NCBI GenBank assembly: GCA_023213395.1
Contig: CM041465.1
Location: 185,139,741 to 185,203,740 of the forward strand
Origin: Cycas panzhihuaensis
Lineage: Eukaryota > Cycadophyta
Length of the DNA stretch: 64,000 nt
Reading direction: 5' to 3'
Position numbers and translations under genes: made by a program. Shown here piece after piece: positions 47,830 to 59,639 of the stretch (within the stretch, counting starts at the first letter, position 1; each line of letters starts with the position of its first letter). The notes below the pieces were generated by a model. The model was given only the letters and a program-made list of their open reading frames with translations, made no database searches and had not been told where the DNA came from.

Positions 47830-48740
47830 GTTTAAGTAATTGATCATCTATTTCTACAAAAATGACATTTCTGGTAACGATAATTTTTTATTGTAAAGGT
47901 ATGAAGACCTTATACCCTTTCTTATCCATAGGGTATCTAATAAAGATACCTTTGAGTGCCCTTGGCTAGAGTTTATTTTGATCTACATCTAGAATGTGGC
48001 CATAGCATGTAAAGTAAAAAATTTTAAAGTAGTGAACAATTAGGGCTTGTCCTGAGCACTTTTCATAAGGTGATTATACTTCCTTTGATGGGCTAATAAC
48101 ATTAATACAATAAACAGTTATCCAGATTGCTTCATCCCATAGATAGGCGAGTACATTTTTGTATATTAACATAGCACGAGCCATGTTCATGATTGTCCTG
48201 TTCATATGCTCAGCAACTCCATTTTATTGTGGGGTACCTACTACTATTGTTTGATGCTTGGTGCCATTGTCTCGAAGGTAGATTTCAAACTTATGTGAGG
48301 TATATTCACTACCATTATCAGTTCGAAGATATTTGAGTTGATAACCTGACTCTTTTTTAGTGAGGGCTTTGAATTCCTTGAATATAAGGAATGCTTCATC
48401 TTTCTTATATAGAAAAGCTACCCATATTTTTCTAGTATAATCATCAATGAAAGAGATGTAATATAACTTTCCCTTTAGTGAAGGAATGGGCATTGGCCTA
48501 CATAAATTAGAGTGTACTAATTATAATGGATGGCTCCATTTCCATTGACTTTTGGGAAAGGGTTGTCGATGAGATTTGGCAATGATACAAGCTTCACATT
48601 TTAAGGGCTTAGAGAAAAACTTTGGAAGGTTTGGAAGAGTATTAGAATTATCTCTAAGTCTATCAATATGAATATGGCCCATGCGAGCATTCCAAATAGC
48701 TTCTAGTGACAACGTTGGATGGGTCAAGATGAAATTAAAT
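47830..48740 (-). pseudogene. Copia II integrase
   Basis: The pre-integrase finger is at 48727-48521 (MGHIHIDRLRD, KCEACIIAKSHRQPF). In the core, HSNLCRPM has Asn where relatives have the first catalytic Asp. RTDNGSEYTS keeps the second Asp and NGVAEHMNRT keeps the Glu. FIDDYTRKIWVAFLYKK is typical of copia. The C-terminal part reads ALKGIFIRYPMDKKGYKVF. The catalytic loss makes it inactive even where the frame is open. Confidence 0.88.
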
Positions 48741-49059
48741 ACAAATTATTCATTGGCATAAGGGCTTTAGGCACAATGGGCTTCAGAAGATGGAGAGCCA
48801 TTTAGTTGAAAGAGTTTGCTAGAGAGATGTCTAGTCAAAACCACCTGATTAGTTGGAGGGTGAATGACCTTGAGAGTCTGGTCATTTACGGTTACACTCA
48901 GATCAAATCCACGAGAAACAAGTGCGGATAAAGAGAGTAGGTTTTGTTTGAGATTGGGTATGTATAAGACATAAAGTAATGTAAAATCTTCTAAGCCTGG
49001 GAGTTTCAGGCAAATGTTGTTAATTCCTTCAACAGGTTGTTATGATTTATCAGCCATGT

Positions 49060-49165
49060 GAACAACTCCATGAATATTTGAGTCAAATATTTGATATAGA
49101 CTACGATTGCATATCATATGTTGAGTTGCTCTTGTGTCCATAATCTACTATCCATCAATTGAATC
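49060..49165 (-). pseudogene. Copia II protease active-site region
   Basis: The minus strand reads IMDTRATQHMICNRSLYQ. Relatives have DTGAT or DSGAT, so the Gly of the Asp-Thr-Gly triad has become Arg. The rest of the domain is eroded toward 48900. Confidence 0.75.
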
Positions 49166-49399
49166 TACACTATTGGCAATTCTAATAGGGCTTGGCATTG
49201 GTGAAGGGAATTCACAAGTGCTATATCCATACCGAGCTTCAAAGTATCTCTTTGGTTGGTCAATGGCATTTGATGCTGAAGATCCCTCAATTCTTTGAAT
49301 GTGTGCTTGTACAAAACCTGCACCACTAAAGGATTCTTCACAAGTTTCTTCAACATTGTGAGCTCCATGTTTTGGTTGGAACTTGGCCAACTTATAGGT

Positions 49400-50340
49400 G
49401 GCAGTTCTACAATCTTTTACTTAGTGTCCTTTACGGTTACACCGATCACATATAATAGTTTGATTACTAGTCCCTAAAGAAGTATTAGTTTGGCCTGGCT
49501 GTCTTGCTCTTTATTGAGGTGGCCCTTGACCTTGAAACTTTCAAGGTTGTGACTGAGGATTTGATTGACCTTGTGGATGATTTCTCATATTTCTTCCTCT
49601 TCCTCTTGCTCGATTATTTCCTCTACCATGAGAGGGACCTTGATTTTTTATGTAGAAAACTTCTTCTACTACCTCAAGGGTTACATCTGGAAGAGAGTCA
49701 GAGGCTACAAAGTTTGTATCAAAAGTCTTGTCAAATTCTATGAACTTCTCCGTAAGTGCTTCGAAGTTGAGTGTCTTCAATATTCCACTAGATTGAAGAC
49801 TTCCAAGCAAGTTTTTATAATCAGGGACATGTAAATATTACTAGATCAAAAATGCCCAAGTGATGTATTAGGTCTTAAAGTCTTTGTCAATTACTTGTTT
49901 GATTGGTCAAAGGAGATTTATTATCTCATGAGCTCGTCCCTTCTGCATTTTTAATTTGTTCATTTTCAAAACAAGATGAACAAATTCTAAATCTGACTTT
50001 GTATCAAAGTTCTTTCTGAGAACTTCTAGGACCTTCCATGCTGTATCATGTTCCTCTTCATTTATTAAGTTGTCTAACAAGTGATCAATGACCAACATAA
50101 TTCTTACAAGAATCTTTTCATCATCTATCTCCCATTGTAGTTTGGTTGCAGCATCTGTAGGAGCTATTCGAGATCCACGAGCGGATTGTTATAGTCATTC
50201 TTTGGTATCTTTGGGTATAAGCTACAAGTGGGCTCTCCAAAGGCCTTCATACTTTGCAACATTTTTAATTCTAGTGTACTATATATCCCAATTTTCTTTG
50301 TCTTTCAATATGCAGTTAACATTCTGCTTGAATTGAGATG
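49400..50340 (-). pseudogene. Copia II gag
   Basis: It starts within NCILKDKENW near 50320. It continues LQWEIDDEKILVRIMLVID (50150-50080), TAWKVLEVLRKNFDTKSDL and VLKMNKLKMQKGRAHEI, the UBN2-type helical core. An Arg/Gly-rich stretch follows (HGRGNNRARGRGRN near 49610). The zinc knuckle at 49409-49450 reads CDRCNRKGH-stop-VKDC. All CX2CX4HX4C ligands are kept although a stop sits inside it. Confidence 0.85.
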
Positions 50341-52335
50341 ATATGGTGATGATGAAGAAGTAGAAGAGATGATAGAAGTATGTGTCACTGACATATGTGG
50401 CTAGTATATTTGGCATAGTAGGGATGTAGAAATGATTATTATGATGAGAAGCAAGCAATGATCAAATATTTTTTAACAATTATAAAAAATGAATATAAGC
50501 AATGATGTAAGAATGAGACCTAATGTAGAGCTGACAAAGAGTGGTAATATATCATGCCTCTAACCTCTCACTTATGTCCAAATATAGGTGAGGTTTTAAT
50601 GCCTAAGGCTTCTAGTATACGATTAGGGCCTACACCCGCGATACCCGTATCTGTGCTTGGTGATGAAATCTAAGTCATAATGGAGCCTAAGTACTCCCAG
50701 TCCTCACTCAGTTCACCAATGAGCAGCTATATACCTCCTCCGAAGAGTCAAATGGTACTGCGTATCCCACGGTTATGATGGATATTGGATCGGGTTAATT
50801 TTAATCTTGTATTAAGGTTTTCAGTTTTCCTGGGTGGTTATCAAGATTATCACGATTAGAGGTCGAGGTATGGTTAACCTATCTCTCCACCACTATTCTG
50901 GTTAAGACCAAACCTAATATGAAACTCACACCTTCCTCAAGGCATGGATTTCAGCTAACCTTAGTCTATTTCAACTAACGTGACTGTGTGTACAAGTCAA
51001 AAACTAATAGTATAGATCATACGGATGAGATTCCTTTTAGGAATAGCGTAAGATGTTTCTATATAACTGAAAACTGAAATGAAAAGTTGCTAAATGTACT
51101 TGCTTGCTTTTCATGTTTGCTTTGTTGTTAGTGTTGCTTTTGTGATACTTTGTTGTTGTTGCTACTTTTATGATATTTTATAGTTGTTGAGGCTTTTGTG
51201 ATGCTTTATGCTATGTGTGTAAATAGAAAAAGCATGCTAGATTTAGCAGGGGAACCAGATGTTACTTCCAATCCAAGGTTTCCCTTGCTTTAGTACAATG
51301 TTTCTAAATATGATTTTAGAAGTTTTGATACAAAAGTCAAAATGGAATAAAAAGTGGATCAACTTGCCACTAAAATGATGATTTTTTAAAATCAATATGC
51401 ATGCTGTTTTTCCCTATTTTATGATTTTTTTCACAAAATTTATAAATAATGATAAATGGATAATTTTTTTAAAAATTACAAATATGAAGGCCTAAATGAT
51501 GAAATCTAAATTTATGATAGAAGAAAAAAGTGTTCATAATATAATTTTTGATAGAGTTTTGAAGTCATATTTTAGAAAAGGCACAAAAAATTTTCTGCCC
51601 AAAAAAACACCAAAGTAAAATCATGCCAGATCAATTGTCTTAAAATCTGAACTTCAATATATAAAAAGTTATATTTTGATGCATACATTAACTTTACCTT
51701 TTACACCATCTATAAAATCTGCCAAAAAATTACCTGAAATGCCCTTGCAATGTCCTTTGTAGGGTTAAGTAGGCAAAATCAGTAACTATGAGAAAACTGC
51801 ATAGATCTCACTAACTAGTGGATGAAATTTGATGAGATTTATCTTAAACTGATCCTAAGACATAAATCTACCAGATCACTTAATAAAACTTTCATATTTT
51901 TAGCTTATAATTAAAGGACTTCATTGGAAAAAGTGCTTTAAATCACTTATTCATAAATTTTACCCTTTTGTCATAGTTAAAACTCACTATTTTAGGATGA
52001 ATTTAAAGTTTTCCTAGAAGACAAAAATGATCCTCTAGTCAAGGCAACATTTCATGCCAAATTTCATTAAATTTTGAGATGTTTAAAGTTTTTATGAAAT
52101 TTTGGGCCTTTAATGCTTCCGGGACTATTCCGGCAGCTGAACGGCTTCAAAAACCTGTATTCTTCACTTCTAAATTTGTGCACACATTGAAAAAATAGCA
52201 ACATATAAAATACTATAATTTAAGCTCTTAAGATGTTAAAAAAATAATGAATGCACTCTCAATACTTCACATTAAAGGTGAAAGAGAGGTAAAATGACTC
52301 CATGCAAGTGGAATGGAGTGAATAGATCCCCCTGT
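50341..52335 (-). other. Leader of copia II
   Basis: About 2 kb between primer site and gag with no coding frame. The part nearest gag (about 50580-51060) is richer in C and G and has a stretch of CpG near 50635-50660. The rest is AT-rich. Confidence 0.7.
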
Positions 52336-52348
52336 GGCTTTGATACTA
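52336..52348 (-). other. Primer binding site of copia II
   Basis: The minus strand reads TAGTATCAAAGCC, a diverged tRNA-iMet site, 2 bp from the LTR. Confidence 0.8.
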
Positions 52349-52350
52349 CA

Positions 52351-52662
52351 TGAAGGGAGGATGGATCTAGGAGATAAATCACTCACATGCACATAATGGA
52401 AATGGAGAATGAAAAAGAAGATGAAACAATATATGAGAGCAAACTTGGAGGTAAGAATGAATAATGATTCCCTCCTTGAGATTTCACCTTTTATTATTGA
52501 GGGTGAACATTAAGGTTAGGATTTTTCTACCTAATGACATGAACTTGAAATTACATCTAAATGCACAGAAAGTATATTTCATTAAGAGACCAATGATAAT
52601 AATATATCCTAAGGTCATATAATTAATCTACACAAATGACCTTGATACATTAACTTCTTTCA
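52351..52662 (-). repeat. 5' LTR of copia II (312 bp)
   Basis: Same length as 45003-45314, with few differences visible. It is followed by the GTATG duplication. Confidence 0.95.
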
Positions 52663-52667
52663 GTATG

Positions 52668-53158
52668 GTCACTTTATATTCTTTCATTGGCATTCTCTCT
52701 ATTCTTTTTGTCTTGATTTGCCATATATAGTCCTCGAATGTTTGTAGTAGAAGGCCATCATTCTCCAGTTGTATTGATAATTTGATAATTATCTCTTTTT
52801 GTAGGATTTGTTCTACAATTGAGGGAGTAATATCTTTATGTGTCATATTGTCTTTTATTGTTGTCATTGTTGATTCTCTCGATCCACTTTCTATTGGTTT
52901 GGTGAGTTGTGACTTGGTCAAAATTGTATCATGCTCTTATTTTTGTAGTGCTTATACCAACTCTATGGCATGACTTAATCATTCTTTTTCTTTTTGAGGG
53001 TTAGTATATTCTGATTGCTTAGCCCTTCTTATATACACTGTGTATGTCGGTAACATTTATACTTCCTCTTCTGCCATTACTCCTATGAGATTGACATTTT
53101 GGTTTTATTGCTTTGGGAAATGGTCATCATTAGGATCACCTGGTCCATACCACCAACA
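52668..53158 (-). pseudogene. Gypsy III gag-region remnant
   Basis: On the minus strand one frame reads GDPNDDHFPKQ, a stop, NQNVNLIGVMAEEEV, MLPTYTVYIRRAKQSEY, then KSQLTKPIESGSRESTMTT (52921) to KEYKVTI at the copia II target. The text continues into the protease at 44980 once copia II is removed. No gag motif is recognised, so the label rests on position. An abrupt change to copia gag text occurs at about 53158. Confidence 0.6.
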
Positions 53159-53590
53159 TCGATACTAGCCAATTGATAAATAAGAGTATTGAAAATATTT
53201 AAATGATCAAGAATTTTTATACCTTTCTTCATTTGTAATGAGTACAGTTGCCTCTTCAAGTAGATTTGATTTGTTACTAATTTGGTTATGTACAAGCCTT
53301 CCAATCGGGTCCATACTCCTCTTGTTTCCTTCTCCCCTTGATGTTAAACATAACTTCATCTGCCAAGCATAACTATATTATGCTAAGAGCCCCTTTATCT
53401 AGATCATCTTATTTATTATCGTCTATCCCTATGGGTTTCTTCGATTTGCTTGCCATAGTTCTATATAATCTATGTTGTAATAGAACATCATATGCTTTTA
53501 GCTTCCACAACTCAAAGTTATTCTTGCATTGAATTTCTTCACCTCGAACTTTGCATTCGTTAGTTTTACCATTTGGTGTTAAAAAAAAAA
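53158..53590 (-). pseudogene. Copia III gag, N-terminal part
   Basis: The frame carries NNFELWKLKAYDVLLQHRLY, GALSIIxLCLADEVMFNI and LEGLYITKLVTNQIYLKRQL, then KGIKILDHLNIFNTLIYQL and ASIDV, where it breaks off. This is a UBN2-type copia gag. Two frames are needed, so there is at least one shift near 53310, plus stops. The A-run at 53581-53594 precedes the start. Confidence 0.8.
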
Positions 53591-53642
53591 AAAAACTAAC
53601 ACCAAAACCTTTACAAACTTGCTATAAAAATAAAAGTAGCTC

Positions 53643-53652
53643 TAATATCACT
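53643..53652 (-). other. Primer binding site of copia III
   Basis: The minus strand reads TGATATTAGAGC beside the LTR start, two transitions from the tRNA-iMet site. Confidence 0.7.
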
Positions 53653-53655
53653 AGT

Positions 53656-54270
53656 TGAGAAAGTTAGGTCCCAATAACTAGAAACTGCCACCAAGACCTA
53701 AACTATTTTACAACTAATTATAGGAATTGAAACTAAAATTTAATATGCAAGTTCTTAAACTAGAGATAATACAATAAACAAATTATATTCCAAAGCATCA
53801 TATATACACTAGATATAACGTGGTAAAACCCTTGCAATGTGCTAAGAAAATATCTGCACAGGAAAGGTATCAATCTTTATTATCCAAGAATGGAGAAATA
53901 TACATAATCTATAACAGAATACTCATATCAACAAGAACCGACTGCCTCTTCTCAATATAATATATTTAATACATCAAATACTATCAACATAATAAAAAAC
54001 ACCCTAAATTAGACTATATGAGAGAGTCATACAATGCACAAATCTCAACCATCAAATCTAGGGTATTTTAAATGAACAACCATGATTCTTTTTATAATTT
54101 AGTATGTTTTACAATGGTAGCTTTTTAGGTTGAGAGCTACTGCCCCTAAACCCCCTTTTTGTAGGGGGAGAGTTCTAGCTCCTCTCGTATCCCATGGTTA
54201 GGAGGCATTCCTTCCCCCCTTGGATCCTCTCGCAAAAGTTTAGAGGGGGAATTGCACTACCAACCTGTCA
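53656..54270 (-). repeat. 5' LTR of copia III (615 bp)
   Basis: On the minus strand it starts TGACAGGTTGGTAGTGC and ends AACTTTCTCA. It includes a C/G-rich head with runs of C and G at about 54150-54250. The end is fixed by the primer site on one side and by the gypsy IV coding text on the other. Confidence 0.75.
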
Positions 54271-55930
54271 AATTTTTTTCTTCTAAAACATTATTAGCAC
54301 ATTATATAATAGGAAGAAATGGGCATATTTAGTTAAGCAATTAATGACGATCTAATGGAGTCATACCTAGCTGATAATAGGAGTTCCATGATGAGGTACA
54401 TGATAATGTCTTACCAATTTCCTTGAGGGATTATTAGGGGTTAAAGTGAACTAGGTTAGGCCTTGGCATCCACCTTGTTATGTTGGCATGTATCACATTT
54501 GAATACATATGTGAGGATGATAAACTTCATATAGGGCTAATAGACATCTGACCGAATTTGATAATAAGTTTTGTTGAATCCTAAATGGCCTCTAAGGGGG
54601 TGTTACGATACTTAGATAGGATATGCTTAATAAATATGGAGTTGAGGTATATGAAGATGTGATTCTGATAGAGAATACAATTATTGTGTAAGTTCTAATC
54701 TTTATGGTTTTGAACCTTATTAGCATAGGCAACAAAGTTAGGTTAGCCTTTATTGGCCCCATCTAAGTCATGGAGCTAGGAAAGTTAGGGGTATAGAGAT
54801 GGCCTAAATGGTAGGTTGAGTTAGGAGCCAAGAAAAGGCATCTGTGATAACATTGTCCTTATCCATTTCATACAAGATGGTAAAGTTAAAAATATGTAAT
54901 TAATCGATCCATTTGGCTTATTCTTTTCATAAAATTAGTTGGTCTAGTAAGCAATGGAGACTATGATGGTCTACCAAAATGGTAAACTTAGAGCCACGAA
55001 GATATTAGTGCCACTTGTTGATTGTGTGTAGGATAGATCTTAATTCTTTTTGGTAAGTGGAGAGGTGATACATATTCTATTTGAACTTCTAACTTTTGAA
55101 TACAATGGAGTGAAAATTCTATATGAAGATAGCCCCTATCCCTATACCAGATGCATTGCATACTAATTAGAATGGTTGGTAAAATTTGAGGGTGGAGAGA
55201 ACGAGTATAATTGTCATGAGAACCTTCAAAAAGTCAAAGACATCCTTAGCACTTAGTGACCACTAAAAAGAGTCCTTACAAAGTAAGTTTGTCAAGGGGG
55301 TGACTATGGATGCATTGTTTTTCATGAAATGGTGATAGGAAATAGTCAGTCTAAGAAAGGCTCGTAATTGGGTTAGGGTCTTTCGGATGGGCCATTGGAC
55401 AATAATTGATATTTTATCAAGGTTAACCCATACTCCAACTGTAGAAATAATGCACCCTAAGTATTGTGATTTAGTTTTTCCAAATTTCAACTTTAACATC
55501 TTTGCATAAATTGGTTTTCTTGCCAAGACTTGAAGGGCAGCTTCTAAAGGTTACAGATGTAGGGGCATGTTAGCATTATAAGTTAAGATGTCATCAAGGA
55601 AGATAATAATGAACTCTCGAAGGTAAGGAATAAAAATTTTGTTCATTAGGACTTGAAAGGTTGCCAGAGCATTGCATATCCCAAAAGGTATAACCTAAAA
55701 TTTAAAATAGGCATAATGAGTTTGAAAAGTTATTTTGTGCCTATCCTCAAGGGCTATTAGTATTTGGTAATATCTAGATTACAAGTCTAGTTTAGAGAAG
55801 ACCATAGCCTGGTGGATTTCACCTAGCATACCATCGATCTAGGGGGTGAGAAACTTATTCTTAATAGTCACTTTATTGAGTTCCCTATAATCAACACAAA
55901 GTTAAAAAAACTATCTTTTTCTCGAATGAG
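54271..55930 (-). pseudogene. Gypsy IV reverse transcriptase, RNase H and integrase start
   Basis: The order is VLNKVTIKNKFLTPQIDGML, IPFGICNALATFQ and the active site IIFLDDILTY (aspartates kept). Then 55526-55263 is open (KLKFGKTKSQYLGCII, WPIRKTLTQLRAFLRL). RNase H has NASGIGIGAIF and LVDHHSLHCLLDQL. The integrase finger is HPLRGHLGFNKTY and FKCDTCQHNKVDAKA. The core breaks off at 54271. Many stops, some at Gln and Trp. Confidence 0.85.
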
Positions 55931-56329
55931 CATAATAGCGGATGCATAAGAGCTTTTACTCGGCTATATAATTCCTATATCTATGAGTTCAAGTGATACA
56001 TTTAATCTTATTCTTTTGTAAGTAAGAGTTTTAATATGAACATAGGCTAACTGAGTTATAAGGATTTTTGAGATTGATGGTATGGTGAAATCCATGATCT
56101 AAGGGAAGGCCACTAGGCAAGGGGGAGAAAACTGATTAGTACTTGCTAATGATGAAGTGGAGATTTGAGTTGACCTTAGATTATGGTTAAATATTATTAA
56201 TGCAAATAATTTATTTAATGCTCTCATTGAGCTATTTACTCTTTTTCTTAAGGGAAATCAATTTGTTAGGTGGGGATTGGAGGTTGTAAAGTTTATTAGT
56301 TTGGTCATATTGGTCTTTAAACATTATGA

Positions 56330-57348
56330 ATGGGCTTTTAAAGGAGTTATTAGTACTATAAGTTCCTAACATTTGGAGCTATTAGACCCTTAAGATGGTG
56401 TTAAATCCTCTAATGGATATAGTATAAAATTTAGACTTGAGCTTATAGGTGCTAATTTGGACTTGAAGGTTATGAATGACATTCACACAATGGAGGGAGT
56501 AGTGGCCTAGGAGAGAATAATTAAACCATACTTTTGGTTTGATATAGAGTTTTAATTACCTAGATATGGAAATATCAATGAAGTTTAAGGACGCATCACT
56601 GTCTATCAAAATTATCATGGGGATTTTCCTAAAGGTCCCTCTTATGCACAATGGGTTAGGGTAAGAAAAAGAGGAAACAATAGATATAAATACTTCAAGT
56701 TCAAGGTTAAGAGATAGCGAGGGTTCTATGGGTGTCTCTTTTTTAGTTTCATCATCAGAGTTTGAGTCAAGGTCAATGGTGAAGATGTCTCTTTTGGCTT
56801 TTTATATATGACCATATCTAGCGAACTATTTTTCTATACGTTATGATCATAGGCTAGCTTCTCAATGCTTGTGCACCTCAGAGGAGGGTATCTACACTTG
56901 CATTGACCATTGTTCTATGGTAGGATATTTAATTGGATAGTCTAATGCTTGCTAAGAAGGTTCTTCTACTCAAAGACTTGGAGGTCTATAAGGTTCCACA
57001 TGCCTTTGGTAATAGAACCATGGTGTATCTCATCGAACCCTAAATGCTCCCTCAGTTATAAAATTAACTTTGATTTCTTTGGTATAATTGATTTATTAAG
57101 ACTAGCTATATAAGTTTCAACTAATATTTATTTATCCAAGTATTAGGTGACTCAAGTTTGGATTACTTAGAACTCCTCTTTGTAAGCCTTGACTAACATG
57201 GTTTATCATAGTTACATCAATTGACTAAAAAATATTGGATCCATATCTCTTCACATTACTCAAAAAAATATTTATAAAATTTGTCACACGTTTGACTAGA
57301 CAAGTACTCATGGGTCCATTATTTGTACCAATGATGAGCTTTACCTTC
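56330..57348 (-). pseudogene. Gypsy IV protease and partial gag
   Basis: Near 56600 the minus strand carries the Asp-containing protease block, diverged. Near 57330 the gag block reads EGKAHHWYK-stop-WTHEYLSS, the GxAxxWF signature with a Trp codon lost. The gag is then cut by the copia IV LTR. The 5' part of this gag is not on the other side of copia IV within the window. Confidence 0.7.
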
Positions 57349-57781
57349 TGTAAAGAATAGGTATCATGCACAATGCCATAGGATCCATAAGATTAACAAA
57401 TACAAGTAGAATAAGACATTACACATGTACACAGATTGACAGGTGGAAAATCCCTTCTGGGGAAGAAAAACCACCTCCTAAAAATCTAAATTTATTAAGA
57501 ATAGTAGTGAATAGAAAACTAAATATGTAAACCACCTAACATCTAAACCAGCCTTTGAAAAGGCATCAAGACAACCCTCCTAGATTCCTGGGACCAACTC
57601 CTTGAATCTAGGAGATGAATTTATATAATGAAAGGTTCGTTGAAATGTAGTTCTGTATTTCAACCACCTTTCATATAAGTTGAGTAATAAACATAAAGTT
57701 TAAACATTAGGATAACTTAAATATACATTTAGACATGTGACTAAAATATGAACTTTAAAAGATTACATTAACATTCTAACA
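57349..57781 (-). repeat. 3' LTR of copia IV (433 bp)
   Basis: On the minus strand it starts TGTTAGAATGTTAATG after the tract AAAGGGGGA and ends ATTCTTTACA. It contains CATTATATAAATTC, a plausible TATA box at about 57610-57630. Confidence 0.8.
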
Positions 57782-57930
57782 TCCCCCTTTAATGTAAACT
57801 TTTGTGCTGTAGAAAAATGTGGTCTTCATCACAGTGATCTCCCTTTGATGGAGACTTCTTTTATCTATAATAGATCTCTGAGATTTAGAAACTTTGCTTC
57901 AGTTAAAGACTTTGTAAGAATATCAGCAAT

Positions 57931-59335
57931 CTATAAATCTGTTGGACAATAAGATAAAGAAACAAGATTATCAGTAACTAAATTGTGAATAAAATGTTGA
58001 TGTAATTCAATATGCTTAGTCTTAGAATAAGAAACTAGATTTGTTGCTATCACAATTGCACCTTGATTATCAACTTTAATTTCAATAGAAGAGTTTAGAG
58101 ATAGACCAATTTCATTTAGTAAAGATTTGAGGCAAAGTGCTTCTTTACCAGCTTCAACAAGTGCATAATATTTCACTTCAGTTGTAGATAAAGCAAGTGC
58201 CTGCATTTTCTTACTAGACCAAGTAATATGTGAGGAATCTATAAAAAATACATAACCTGAAGTAGATTTGCGATTAGTTATATCACCTGCCCAATCAGAA
58301 TCAGTATATCCAGTTAACATTAGTGGTTTATTACAAAAATTATAAGTTAAACCATAAAACACAGTATGCTTTAAATATCGTAAGATACGTTTGACTGCTT
58401 TCCAATGAGATTCGTATGGTTGTTGCATATAACAGAAACATAAAGTAACAGCATAAGAAATGCCAGGGCAGGTGTGAGTTAGATAGATAAGACTACCAAT
58501 TAGTTGTCTATATAGTGTAGGATCACATAGGGGTGATGAACAATCAATAGATAGCTTAACTCCTAATTATAAGGGATTAGATACAGGTTTAACATCTTTC
58601 ATATTAAACCACTGAATTAAGTGTAGAATATACTTAGGTTGAGATATTGTTATATTTAAATGATTTTGATAAACTTGTAAACCAAGAAAGTAATGTAATA
58701 GACCTAAATAAGTCATTTTAAATTTGTTCATTAAAGTAGATTTTAGATGATGAATATTATGAGTTGATGATCCAGTAATCATAATGTTATCAACATAGAG
58801 GATTAAAATAGTAAGATTTTTATTTTCATATATAAAATAAAGATTTGGATCACTAATACATCTAGTGTATCCAATGTGAATTAAATAATCGTCGACTTTA
58901 GTATACCAAGCCCGAGGAGCTTGTTTTAAACCACAAATAGATTTTTTAAGTTTGTAAACTAAATTAAGATTTTCAATAAATCCAAGTGGCTATGATATAT
59001 AGATCTCTTCTTTGAGATCACCATTCAAGAAAGCACTCTTAACATCCATTTGATAGATTTCCCAACCAAACTTGGCTGCAAGAGCAATAATTATTTTGAT
59101 TGTGTTCATCTTTGTAACATGGGCAAAGGTTTCATTATAATCAATGACATCTATTTAAGAAAATCTTTTTGCAATAAGGCAAGCTTTATATTTTTCAACT
59201 GTACCTGTTGAGATATATTTAGTCCTATAGACCCATTTACAGTTGACGACATTTTTCTTAGGTGGCAGAGGAATAAGATCCCAAGTTGAGTTTTTAATTA
59301 AGGCATCAAATTCAGTCTGCATAGCATCTTATCAT
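57931..59335 (-). pseudogene. Copia IV reverse transcriptase and RNase H
   Basis: From 59335: FDALIKNSTWDLIPLPPK, CKWVYRTKY, MDVKSAFLNGDLKEEIYI, YKLKKSICGLKQAPRAWY, and the active site LYVDNIMI, where relatives have YVDD, so the second Asp has become Asn. Then GLLHYFLGLQVYQ and QLIGSLIYLTHT. RNase H at 58428-57931 is open for 165 codons: GYTDSDWAGD (catalytic Asp), RKSTSGYVFF, EVKYYALVEAGKEAL (Glu region), KVDNQGAI. It ends YCPTDL-stop-IADILTK. Confidence 0.9.
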
Positions 59336-59639
59336 ACATGATTATTGCTAGCTTATTTAAATGTTTTAGGATCATTGTTGTCCATTAATTTTTCCATTAA
59401 GGCAAAATTAGCATATAGTTTTTACACACGTGTACGTCTGGTATCGGTAGGATTACCTACATCAGATCTAGCATTAGTAAGCATTTTTGTTACCCAAATA
59501 GGCTGCTTATGAGTAACTATATCTGAAGATGCAGGTTGATTTGATGAATTAGCCTAAAGGGAAGGATCTATTTCAGTGGGTTCGGATAGAGTCCAATTTT
59601 GGACTTGAGTTGATAAAGATTCTATAACCACGAATCGAC

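Larger units (their letters stand above)
45003..52662 (-). mobile_element. Copia II: complete Ty1/copia element nested in gypsy III
   Basis: Two 312-bp LTRs with a perfect duplication, GTATG (44998-45002 and 52663-52667), enclose gag, protease, integrase, reverse transcriptase and RNase H on the minus strand. Removing it restores an open gypsy III frame across the join (KEYKVTIQQPHIEYYY). The leader is about 2 kb. The coding region has fewer stops than copia I, with long open stretches, but catalytic residues are altered. Confidence 0.95.
38455..53158 (-). mobile_element. Gypsy III: non-chromovirus-like Ty3/gypsy with an extra ORF, split by copia II
   Basis: Minus-strand order is gag remnant, protease, reverse transcriptase, RNase H, integrase, an extra sense ORF of about 1.7 kb, polypurine tract and 3' LTR (38455-38840). 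Protease and reverse transcriptase wording (DPFPIPF-DTILEEV, LDEFSGYYQI) differs from gypsy I, II and IV and recalls the non-chromovirus (OTA-like) branch; this placement is inference. Copia II (45003-52662) interrupts the gag/protease join. The 5' LTR is missing because the gag text meets copia III gag at about 53158. Confidence 0.82.
53158..54270 (-). mobile_element. Copia III: 5' LTR and partial gag of a copia element
   Basis: A 615-bp LTR, a primer site and the first part of a copia gag are present on the minus strand. The rest is missing because the text changes to gypsy III at about 53158. The outer LTR end cuts the gypsy IV integrase, so copia III entered gypsy IV. Confidence 0.75.
54271..57348 (-). 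mobile_element. Gypsy IV fragment (gag to partial integrase)
   Basis: A minus-strand Ty3/gypsy interior, close in wording to gypsy I, is cut at the integrase end by the copia III LTR and at the gag end by the copia IV LTR. No LTR of its own remains. Confidence 0.85.
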
